Assembly: GCA_944380775.1 (NCBI GenBank)
Contig: CALWIP010000017.1
Coordinates: 62,001 to 126,000 of the forward strand
Length of the DNA stretch: 64,000 bases
Direction of reading: 5' to 3'
From: an uncultured Clostridia bacterium
Lineage (GTDB): Bacteria; Bacillota; Clostridia; Oscillospirales; Acutalibacteraceae
Shown piece after piece: positions 57,804 to 64,000 of this stretch; within the stretch, counting starts at the first letter, position 1; each line of letters starts with the position of its first letter. Under the pieces are notes generated by a model, which searched no databases, was not told where the DNA came from, and saw only the letters and a list, made by a program, of their open reading frames with translations. The position numbers and the translations under genes are program-made.

Positions 57804-58238
57804 TTATCCTATTTTTGTGAAATTGACAAGAGAATTTTTGGAAAATATTTCTTTGTCTTTTCTTGTCTGCGCCCCGTAGATCTGCATCCGCACTCCGCTG
57901 ACTTCTACAGACGCTACAACATGTCCGATGGGGTGGAAATTCTCCAGGACCGGCGCTTCTGCGAAGATTGCCTGCCGGACCTCTTTCGCGGCCTGAAACA
58001 CCTTCCTCTGCCAGGAAAAATAGGTGGATACTGCGATCCCATTTTCCTCGCACCATTGGCCTACCGTCAAACCGCTGTTCCGGCATGCTTCCACACGCCG
58101 TACCCATTCTTCCAACCGCTGTTGTTGATTGCCCCTCTGCACACTCTCCATTTGCTCCTTTTCTCTACCTTGCTGCTTTAAACTCTTGGATACTTCCGAT
58201 ACTACTGGGTACTTCTTTAGATTCTTATAGTATGTCAA
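57804..58238 (-). mobile_element. IS66 family accessory protein TnpA, truncated element
   Basis: Open frame of 144 codons; the likely protein starts at ATG 58151 (115 aa). RLEEWVRRVEACRNSGLTVG followed by WCEENGIAVSTYFSWQRKV is the helix-turn-helix region of IS66 TnpA. The C-terminus after VRMQIYGAQ runs into unrelated residues, KDKEIFSKNSLVNFTKIG, so the gene is broken. No tnpB or tnpC is present, and I did not find terminal inverted repeats. It is a relic, not an active element. Confidence 0.7.
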
Positions 58239-58464
58239 ACGTTCCTTTCGGTTCCATGGCCTTGGTTAGTCTTACGGTTACACTATACCCTATGAAGGCT
58301 CAGTCCTTCTACTTTTTTATCCGCTTTTTCTTCCCCTCCTGTCCAACATGTATTGCATCTCTACAAAATTGGTAGCTTTGTTCTGCATAACAATTGACTT
58401 TCATACTAAATAATGATACAATTTACAGAAATATTATTACATATGGTATTTGGAGGGTTGTTTT

Positions 58465-59013
58465 GTGTTAGATAGTCAATTAAAATTGCATGTTCCTCAG
58501 TACCGTGATTTATGGTATCGACAACAATTACTAAATGATGCTGCTACCATGGACTATAATAAAGGATATGATTTGGAATTTAGAGGATATCACAAAGACA
58601 GCGGCTGTATTGATTTTCCCGAAGAACAATGGAAAAACTGGTATGACTGGTTCATTGGTCAAGAACCAGAACGATTTTATGCCTATATAACACGGTCGCA
58701 TGATGGCAAGTTTATTGGTGAGGTTAATATCCATAAAAGTGATACTGCACCGTGGCATGAAATGGGAATCGTTTTAGATGCTAAATTTCGAGGGCAAGGT
58801 TACGCGGTCGAGGCGTTGAAATTACTTCTGAAGTATGCCTTTGTGAACTTGAATGTCGATGCTATCCATAATAGTTTTGAAGTGAATCGGACAGCTGCTG
58901 TTCGAACACATCTTGCAGCTGGTTTTAAAGAACACAACAAAGAAAACGATAATATTGAACTATTAATTACCCGAGAGCAGTATTTTTCCAAACAATCAAT
59001 CTCCCCTACATGA
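58465..59013 (+). CDS. GNAT family N-acetyltransferase (RimJ/RimL type)
   Basis: 182 aa. Core motifs are GEVNIHKSDTAPWHEMGIVL, RGQGYAVEALKLLLKYAF (acetyl-CoA loop) and NSFEVNRTAAVRTHLAAGF. GTG 58465 has GGAGGG 7 bases upstream. Codon use is very AT-rich compared with the chromosome, so it was probably acquired recently. The target is unknown. Confidence 0.88.
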   Translation: MLDSQLKLHVPQYRDLWYRQQLLNDAATMDYNKGYDLEFRGYHKDSGCIDFPEEQWKNWYDWFIGQEPERFYAYITRSHDGKFIGEVNIHKSDTAPWHEMGIVLDAKFRGQGYAVEALKLLLKYAFVNLNVDAIHNSFEVNRTAAVRTHLAAGFKEHNKENDNIELLITREQYFSKQSISPT

Positions 59014-59048
59014 GTGTAACCGTCATCTCCCGGCACGCAGTAGGGCGA

Positions 59049-59092
59049 GGAACCCGCCACCCCAGGCGGGATGGCGGGTTCCTTTTCATGGG
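59049..59092 (+). terminator. Terminator of the GNAT gene
   Basis: Stem GGAACCCGCC with GGCGGGTTCC and inner pairing, then TTTTC, 35 bases past the stop. The rest of 59093-59330 holds no gene that I can support. Confidence 0.8.
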
Positions 59093-59333
59093 ACTTCAAG
59101 GTTGCTGCGTAAATCAGTGGAAGAAAATACCCTTTGAATTATTGTAACAAGGAAAGCGGAGGGGAAAAAGGACATGAGAAACGGTATCTGAGCCCATTCT
59201 GTCTCATCATACAAAAATCGTCCTCCGAGTGATAAAAGCCGGCGTTCACATCGAGTGCGGCGTCTTTTACATAGCGGGTGAGTTTCCCCTTGCCCTCAAC
59301 AACTCAAACGCTTTATTTTCCCGTTTTTTGTAA

Positions 59334-59382
59334 AGAAAAAAGGAGTTTCCGCCCCAAAATAGCAGAAATCTCCTCTTTTTCA
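59334..59382 (-). terminator. Terminator of the amidase gene
   Basis: AAAAAGAGGAGATTTC pairs with GAAACTCCTTTTTT on the minus strand, ending in a T-run, about 45 bases after the amidase stop. Confidence 0.75.
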
Positions 59383-59426
59383 TTGTTTTCTTTATGGATT
59401 CCGATTGCTTTTTGCTGCCGCCAAAC

Positions 59427-60170
59427 CTAACCCACCATGATATAGTCACGGCTGGCATACCCCACCGAGCCGCGCCAAGCGGTGACATACCAGTTGTTCC
59501 AGGCGCCGCGCACTTCGACCGCCGCGCCGTTTGGCATACTGGCGATGACGGCGGCATCCAGGCTTGGCTTCGCGCGCAGGTTCAAATTGCCGCCCTTGGT
59601 CTTCACCGTCCCGCTGCGTACCGGTTGCGGCTCCGGTAAAAACGGGATGTCGAAATACAGCGTCAGGCCCTCCACCAGGTTGCGCGCGATCTCTCCGGTG
59701 TGCGTGCGGATCCATTCCGCGCCGTCCGGGTTGTCGTGATATTCCAGCTCCATCAGCACAGCGGGCGCGTTCGTCTTGGTCAATTCCACCAGCGTGGTGG
59801 TCGGGCGCGCGCGCACACGGGACGGGTCCGGCGAAATTTTCTTAAAGTTCCCCGCCAGCGTTTCCGCAGCGCTTTTCCCGCGCGTGCTGTACGCGTAATA
59901 ATAAGCGTCCGTCCCGCGCAGGCGGCCTACCAGCGTCTCGGGCGCGGCGTTGCTGTGCAGCGCGAGATGCAGGTCATAATACGCCTCATTGGACGCGCGA
60001 ATCGCCTGCCCCAGCGTCATGCCGGGGCGGCTGCGGGTATAAACAATCCCGTTTGTGCGCAAATACGGTTCCATCTCGTCGGCGATGCGGTGCATCCACT
60101 CCTGTTCATTCCCGCCCCCGGCGTATAAATTAAACGGTTGGAGCGATGGGCTCAAATAGATTTTCGGCAT
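59427..60170 (-). CDS. N-acetylmuramoyl-L-alanine amidase with SH3 domain
   Basis: 247 aa. Residues 1-175 are an Amidase_3 domain: LSPSLQPFNLYAGGGNEQEW, LHLALHSNAAPE with a zinc His, and VLMELEYHDNPDGAEW with the catalytic Glu. The usual first zinc His of DPGHGG is replaced by an Asn/Gly-rich segment. The C-terminus is a bacterial SH3 domain (NLNLRAKPSLDAAVIASMPN, then YASRDYIMVG) for wall binding. There is no signal peptide, so it may be released by another route or belong to a phage-like lytic set. ATG 60170 has GGGGGA 9 bases upstream. Confidence 0.85.
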   Translation of the reverse strand: MPKIYLSPSLQPFNLYAGGGNEQEWMHRIADEMEPYLRTNGIVYTRSRPGMTLGQAIRASNEAYYDLHLALHSNAAPETLVGRLRGTDAYYYAYSTRGKSAAETLAGNFKKISPDPSRVRARPTTTLVELTKTNAPAVLMELEYHDNPDGAEWIRTHTGEIARNLVEGLTLYFDIPFLPEPQPVRSGTVKTKGGNLNLRAKPSLDAAVIASMPNGAAVEVRGAWNNWYVTAWRGSVGYASRDYIMVG

Positions 60171-60235
60171 AAAACGCATTCCCCCTTGCGCTATTCTATG
60201 CCGTGAGGGAAAATTGGTTTCTGCCCAGGCGCAGT

Positions 60236-61318
60236 TCAGCGGTTCCCTTGTGCAAAAAGCATCCGCAGATTTTCGAGAAGCGTTTCCATGTGCCGCGCCA
60301 GCGAAAAGTTTTCGCTGATCTCCCGCCAGGCGGCTTCGCTCATTTTTTTACGGAGCGCGCGGTCCGCGCACAGGGTTTGGATATGGCCTGCAAGCGTGGA
60401 AATATCCCCCGGCTTGATGAGGAAGCCGTTTTCGCCGTCGCGGATCACCTCCGGGATTGCCGCAATGCGCGTGCTGATATTCGGGATCCCGCGGGCCATC
60501 GTCTCCAAAATGCTCATTGGCAGGCCCTCGTGATACGACGGGAGCACATGGAGCATCACCTGCGGGAGCAGCTTTTCCTTTTCTTCCCGGCCGATCCAGC
60601 CAACGTGCGCAACGCGCCGCTGGAGACCCGCCCGCTCTATCCATTCGTTGACCCGCGCGGTTTCGCCGTCGCCGCAGAGCAGAAAGGAAATTTCCTGCGG
60701 GAGGGTGGCGTCGAGCCGCTCGATTGCCTGCAGCAGGTCGTAGGTCCCCTTTCTCTCGCCCAAGCGCCCCAGGAACAGGATGCGGGTAGCATCCGCGCAG
60801 TAGGGGTTTTCCGGGAAGACCGGAACCGCGTTATACAGCACCGTCACGCGCGCGCCGGGCGCTTTTTCCCGCAGCCAGCGCGCAAAGCTGCCGCTGAGCA
60901 CGAAGTTTTGATCCGCCATTTCGAGAGCCCGACGGACAAACTGTTTCCCCGCATCTGGCAGGCGTTCGTAAAACGGCTCGAATTCCGCCGCGTGATGGTG
61001 AAAAACAATCTTCGCACCGAATGCATGAAAAGTCAGCGCCAAAATCGCCTTGCGGAAAAAGCTGCCTTTCTCCGCTGTGTGCAGGTACACGGCGCAGCAG
61101 CGCTTGGAGAAATAGAGCGCCAGCGCCTTCCAGTAGGCGGCGAAAAAATACAGGGAGACCTGCCACTTCTTTTTTTCCACATATGTCGGCAGGTAAACAA
61201 TCTCAAACTCGCCCCATGGGGTCCGGCGGTAATTTTGGATGACAGACGTCATCCCGCCCTTCACGCTCATCGCGGGGCCGCACATCAGGATCCTTTTTCT
61301 CGTGGTTTTGCCGCTCAT
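60236..61318 (-). CDS. Family 4 glycosyltransferase
   Basis: 360 aa GT-B enzyme. It begins KTTRKRILMCGPAMSVKGGM. The C-terminal GT4 domain shows ILFLGRLGERKGTYDLLQAI, LLCGDGETARVNEW, LPSYHEGLPMSILETMARG and ENGFLIKPGD with the donor-binding Glu. ATG 61318 has AAAGGGGGA 6 bases upstream and overlaps the preceding gene stop as ATGA. It is the last gene of a three-gene glycan module. Confidence 0.93.
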   Translation of the reverse strand: MSGKTTRKRILMCGPAMSVKGGMTSVIQNYRRTPWGEFEIVYLPTYVEKKKWQVSLYFFAAYWKALALYFSKRCCAVYLHTAEKGSFFRKAILALTFHAFGAKIVFHHHAAEFEPFYERLPDAGKQFVRRALEMADQNFVLSGSFARWLREKAPGARVTVLYNAVPVFPENPYCADATRILFLGRLGERKGTYDLLQAIERLDATLPQEISFLLCGDGETARVNEWIERAGLQRRVAHVGWIGREEKEKLLPQVMLHVLPSYHEGLPMSILETMARGIPNISTRIAAIPEVIRDGENGFLIKPGDISTLAGHIQTLCADRALRKKMSEAAWREISENFSLARHMETLLENLRMLFAQGNR

Positions 61319-61815
61319 CGCGCATCCCCCTTTGCCGAAAGGCTTGCCAAATAGGCGCGGACCCGCGCGACCGCGTTCCCCCGGCTGGAGACATACCGGT
61401 CGAACCGGTGCGTCTTCGCTTCGCGGATCGCGGCCCCCAGGTCTTCGGTGCGCAGGCACGCGAGGACCAAGTTGCTCTGCGCAAAGGATTCCGCAATCTG
61501 CACCTGGTGGTCGTCCACATGCTCGCCGTACTGCTTTCGCCGCGGCACGACAACGACCGGCTTTTCCTCCCGCAGGGCCGTCACGATGGTGGAAACGCCT
61601 CCGTGCGTGAGGAGCAGGCTGCACCGCCGGATCTGTTCTTCAAACGCGTCTTTGCTCAAAAAATCCTGAAATGGAAAATGCGCCGGGCGGTATTGGCAGT
61701 ATCCGGTCTGTGCAAAGACCTCTTCTGCCAAGGATCCCGCCCCGGCCAGTGCGTCGACGGCCCGCAGCAGCCTGTCAAATGGGAAATTCTGCGTCCCAAC
61801 CGCTAAAAATATCAT
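61315..61815 (-). CDS. PssE/Alg13-like glycosyltransferase subunit
   Basis: 166 aa, the C-terminal half of a GT28 enzyme. MIFLAVGTQNFPFDRLLRAV and LLLTHGGVSTIVTALREEKP are the donor nucleotide-binding motifs; RRKQYGEHVDDHQVQIAE is conserved in PssE/EpsE. It works with the membrane-anchoring partner encoded just upstream. Together they add the second sugar to a lipid-linked repeat unit. Confidence 0.9.
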   Translation of the reverse strand: MIFLAVGTQNFPFDRLLRAVDALAGAGSLAEEVFAQTGYCQYRPAHFPFQDFLSKDAFEEQIRRCSLLLTHGGVSTIVTALREEKPVVVVPRRKQYGEHVDDHQVQIAESFAQSNLVLACLRTEDLGAAIREAKTHRFDRYVSSRGNAVARVRAYLASLSAKGDAR

Positions 61816-61824
61816 GATACCCTC

Positions 61825-62280
61825 TCAAAAGATACATCCTATATATTCCGCTTTCGGGTAGACCTCCAGCATTGGCTTCCACTGGACGAGGAACAAATCT
61901 GCAAAGCGGTAAACCAGCCGCCCCGTCAAAGAGGCGTTGTGGATCCGTGCGAAAGACTCGATGTAGACGATTTTCGCGCCGCGCCAGTGGCCGAGCAAAC
62001 AGAACGGGTAAGAAGCGAGCGCGCCGGTCGTGATGAGGACGTCCGGTTTTTCCATTTTCAGGATGCGCCACGCCGTAAAAAACAGGCGGAGGAAATGGAA
62101 CAGGAAGCCGCGTTCCTGCCGGTTGATCTGCGGGACCGTGTACAGTGCGCGGATGCCGCAGTGATCCGACTGCTCCCCCTTTTCCGTGACATAGAACGAA
62201 TCATGCTCCGCCGCAAGTTCTTTCAGACAAAGCAATTCTTCCCAATGCCCGCCGGAAGAAGAAACAAAACCGATTTTCAT
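61825..62280 (-). CDS. PssD/Alg14-like membrane-anchoring subunit
   Basis: 151 aa. MKIGFVSSSGGHWEELLCLK, PDVLITTGALASYPFCLLG and AKIVYIESFARI define the Alg14/PssD family, which recruits the catalytic partner and binds acceptor. The stop lies 9 bases before the PssE start. A ribosome site (GGGGGGCGG) precedes ATG 62280. Confidence 0.9.
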   Translation of the reverse strand: MKIGFVSSSGGHWEELLCLKELAAEHDSFYVTEKGEQSDHCGIRALYTVPQINRQERGFLFHFLRLFFTAWRILKMEKPDVLITTGALASYPFCLLGHWRGAKIVYIESFARIHNASLTGRLVYRFADLFLVQWKPMLEVYPKAEYIGCIF

Positions 62281-62318
62281 CCTGCCGCCCCCCTTTTTAG
62301 ACCGCCGCCTTTTCCTTT

Positions 62319-62324
62319 ATTATA
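62319..62324 (-). promoter_or_regulatory. Probable -10 box of the pssD-pssE-GT4 operon
   Basis: TATAAT on the minus strand, 39 bases ahead of the pssD ATG; the -35 (TGGAAT, 17 bases upstream) is weak. Confidence 0.5.
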
Positions 62325-62387
62325 CGGGAAAATCCGCGGAAATTCCAGTATTTTTTCTCATCCTTCTTTTTATCTGGTGAAAAGCGC

Positions 62388-62430
62388 AAAAGCCCGGGAT
62401 CCCCTGTACAAAGGGATCCCGGGCCGCTTT
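62388..62430 (-). terminator. Terminator downstream of the hydrolase unit
   Basis: Perfect 12-bp stem GCCCGGGATCCC/GGGATCCCGGGC, continuing TTTTGCGCTTTT on the minus strand. Confidence 0.8.
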
Positions 62431-62433
62431 CGC

Positions 62434-62592
62434 TTACATGCCAAGGAGTTCTTCCGCCAGCGCCTCGTCCTCCGGCGCCTATCCTTCCTCCGGGAGGGAC
62501 GCCTGTCCGAACCGGCGGGCGTCGAACGCAATGGCGGCCGTCAGGAGCGCCAGCGCAGCAACTGCCGCCCCTTTCCATCCGTTTTTATTCAT
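62434..62592 (-). CDS. Tiny membrane-anchored ORF with internal TAG
   Basis: ATG 62592 overlaps the hydrolase stop by 8 bases and has AAGGGG nearby, so it is translationally coupled. The 37-codon product has a hydrophobic stretch, GAAVAALALLTAAIAF, then RRFGQASLPEEG and TAG (62481-62479). The same frame continues APEDEALAEELLGM to TAA at 62434. Either a 37-aa peptide is made, or the TAG is a recent nonsense change in a 52-codon gene. Confidence 0.45.
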
Positions 62593-63550
62593 CGCCGCCA
62601 GCCCCTTCCATCCGGTCTAGGACGCCGTCGAAAAAGCGCCGGATTTCCTGCATCACTTCGTCTCGGTTGGTCTCGCTGAGCAGCGCGTGGCGCGCGCCCG
62701 GATAGAGCTTCAGCATGACCGGCCGTCCCGCGCGTTCGAGTTCCCCCGCCACGCGCCGGACGCCTTTGCCGAAGTTCCCGACCGGGTCCCGGTCGCCGGA
62801 GAGCAACAAAATCGGGATACGGGGGATCGCCGCATAGCACGCGGGCTGCTCGATCTCCCGCTGCAGGCGCAGGATGTCACGGTAGCCCGACACCGTCAGC
62901 GGAAACCCGCAGAGCGGGTCCGCCGTGTAGCGGTCCACCTCTTTCGCGTCGCGGGAGAGCCAGTCGTTCTCCGTGCGATTCGGCGCGAACGCCTTGTTGA
63001 ACCGTTCCGTGGAACATTCCGCAAACAGCGCGTCGTGCGCCAGCGGCCCTTTTTTCCGCACGATGTGGTCCGCCAGGCGGAGCTGCGCCGAAAGCACGAG
63101 CGGCGCGGGCCCGCATCCCGTGCCGAGCAGCGCCGCCGCGGTCACGCCGGCCCCGTAATGCGCCAGGTAGCTGCGCGTGAGAAAAGAACCCATGCTGTGC
63201 CCCAGCACAAAATAAGGCAGGTCCGGGTAGTCCTGCCGCATGAGCTGCGTGAGTTTCTCCATGTCGTCCACCAGGTTCCGGCAGCCGCCTTCCCCAAAAT
63301 ACCCATATGCGCCGCCTGTAGAGACGGAGCGCCCGTGGCCCAGGTGGTCGTTTGCCGCAACGGCGTAGCCGTGGCGCGCCATATACTCGGAGAACGCCTG
63401 GTAACAAAGGCTGTGCTCCGCCATGCCGTGCGCAATTTGCAGCACCGCGCGCACCTGCGTGCGGTCGACCGGCTCGTCGACGCGGGTAAAAATCCGCTCC
63501 CCTTTGGAGCAGGAATCAAACGTCAACTCCCGGCGCAGGATCTCGATCAT
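62585..63550 (-). CDS. Alpha/beta hydrolase, lysophospholipase-like
   Basis: 321 aa. LQIAHGMAEHSLCYQAF is the oxyanion segment and VLGHSMGSFLTRSYLAHYG carries the nucleophile Ser. The acid is in LLLSGDRDPVGNFGKGV and the His in YPGARHALLSETN. That is the layout of monoacylglycerol lipase/lysophospholipase (Hydrolase_4) enzymes. There is no signal peptide, so it is cytosolic. GGAGGGA lies 6 bases before ATG 63550. Confidence 0.9.
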   Translation of the reverse strand: MIEILRRELTFDSCSKGERIFTRVDEPVDRTQVRAVLQIAHGMAEHSLCYQAFSEYMARHGYAVAANDHLGHGRSVSTGGAYGYFGEGGCRNLVDDMEKLTQLMRQDYPDLPYFVLGHSMGSFLTRSYLAHYGAGVTAAALLGTGCGPAPLVLSAQLRLADHIVRKKGPLAHDALFAECSTERFNKAFAPNRTENDWLSRDAKEVDRYTADPLCGFPLTVSGYRDILRLQREIEQPACYAAIPRIPILLLSGDRDPVGNFGKGVRRVAGELERAGRPVMLKLYPGARHALLSETNRDEVMQEIRRFFDGVLDRMEGAGGDE

Positions 63551-63632
63551 CTTGTTCCCTCCGTTTTTCAGCCAAATCCGCCGCCCCGAGCCGGGACGGC
63601 GATTGGATTTTCTTTCTTTGAATCTTTTTCAT

Positions 63633-63660
63633 ACTATATTATAGACCCCTGGGATGTCAA
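63633..63660 (-). promoter_or_regulatory. Promoter of the hydrolase gene
   Basis: Minus strand TTGACA (63660-63655), 16-base spacer, TATAGT (63638-63633), 83 bases from the ATG. The interval 63661-63900 shows no gene that I can support. Confidence 0.7.
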
Positions 63661-63902
63661 TTTCTGGTCTGGTTTGTAAATAAATTCTTTCCGGACGGTC
63701 TCCCATAAAGATCAAAGGAAGCGTTACGGAATAAAACAGAATCTCATTTTCTGAATTGAGACCGGGAGCCTGCGGTTTTATGTGGCCAGAAGCGCCCTAT
63801 CCCATGAAAAATCGACCTTCTCTTCGAGAAAGACGGATGATAGGTTCGGTTACCGGAGCAGCTTTCTGAATGACAAACACATCTGGTGAGGGCCACACAC
63901 CG

Positions 63903-63944
63903 GAAAATGGCGCTCCGGGCTGTCTGCCGGAGCGCCATTTTTGT
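63903..63944 (-). terminator. Terminator near the right edge
   Basis: Stem AAAATGGCGCTCCGG with CCGGAGCGCCATTTT around GCTGTCTG, with T-runs on both strands. It would end the gene entering from the right. Confidence 0.8.
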
Positions 63945-63961
63945 ATAAAGCTGGAGGGCCC

Positions 63962-64000
63962 TCAGAGGCCCTCCAGCCGGAAGCTGGGGAGATACGCCGC
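63962..64000 (-). CDS. C-terminal end of an unidentified gene
   Basis: The minus frame entering from the right edge reads AAYLPSFRLEGL then TGA at 63964-63962. The stop overlaps a GGAGGGCC inverted repeat and is followed by the terminator. Twelve residues are too few to name a family; the call rests on position ahead of the terminator. Confidence 0.35.
   Translation of the reverse strand, partial: AAYLPSFRLEGL

Noticed and set aside
57804..58238. Complete IS66 element
   Set aside because: Only a truncated TnpA is present; no TnpB, transposase or terminal repeats were seen.
62479..62481. Pyrrolysine use of TAG
   Set aside because: The two short TAG-containing frames are tiny and unrelated, and no pyl genes are in the window. 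Nonsense mutation or simple termination is more likely.
63744..63938. 64-codon minus frame near the right edge
   Set aside because: No ribosome site, runs through the terminator hairpin, and shows no family resemblance.

Overview
The window looks like chromosomal DNA from a GC-rich, probably anaerobic Firmicute of class Clostridia, most likely the Oscillospiraceae/Ruminococcaceae neighbourhood. The signs are GdpP next to RNase J, CsoR/CopA copper control, a V-type ATPase operon in clostridial order, QueH, a DinR-type SOS box, IS66 relics, AGGAGG ribosome sites and frequent GTG/TTG starts. No 16S gene is present, so genus is not assigned. Many starts were chosen here because an AGGAGG-like site sits 6-10 bases ahead, often downstream of the longest possible start.

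Layout. 1-3962 (minus): RNase J followed by the c-di-AMP phosphodiesterase GdpP, which runs off the left edge. 4402-6626 (plus): RNase HI, then an IscS/IscU iron-sulfur pair with its own promoter. 6695-10549: coiled-coil protein, QueH, a GT2 glycosyltransferase, TspO, a small protein and a DUF1848 protein. 10727-10814: tRNA-Leu(CAG). 10948-13035: a small foreign-looking patch with gene remnants, a GNAT enzyme and a tandem C39-like protein. 13164-17058: GalM/glucokinase, an undecaprenyl-phosphate sugar transferase, TcdA and a small protein. 17139-20142: CopA and CsoR with a clear operator-promoter. 20301-32746 (minus): heterodimeric ABC exporter, UvrA, UvrB, MurF, MurE and a coiled-coil protein. 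33782-42531 (minus): a nine-gene V-type ATPase operon (H-I-K-E-C-F-A-B-D) and a small membrane protein. 42766-46407 (plus): the thiazole branch of thiamin synthesis (thiS-thiF-thiG-thiH-tenI) behind a hairpin leader that is not a TPP aptamer.

46499-56370 holds ordinary chromosomal genes: MATE exporter, Lgt-like protein, PatB/MalY lyase, xylulokinase, an O-antigen-ligase-like membrane protein and a CtpE-like P-type ATPase. 56380-59100 is an AT-rich accessory patch with a PHP phosphatase, an IS66 relic and a GNAT enzyme. 59427-63550 (minus) carries a cell-wall amidase, a PssD/PssE/GT4 glycan module, an alpha/beta hydrolase and a tiny coupled ORF with an internal amber codon.

The best candidates for a second look are the simple terminator-hairpin leader of the thiS operon, the duplicated and half-degenerate C39-like protein in the tRNA-Leu patch, the copper operator that exactly fills a promoter spacer, and the CopA with a fused CopZ-like tail that has its own possible start. 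I found no CRISPR array, prophage, complete IS or replication origin, and no unmistakably new multi-gene system.
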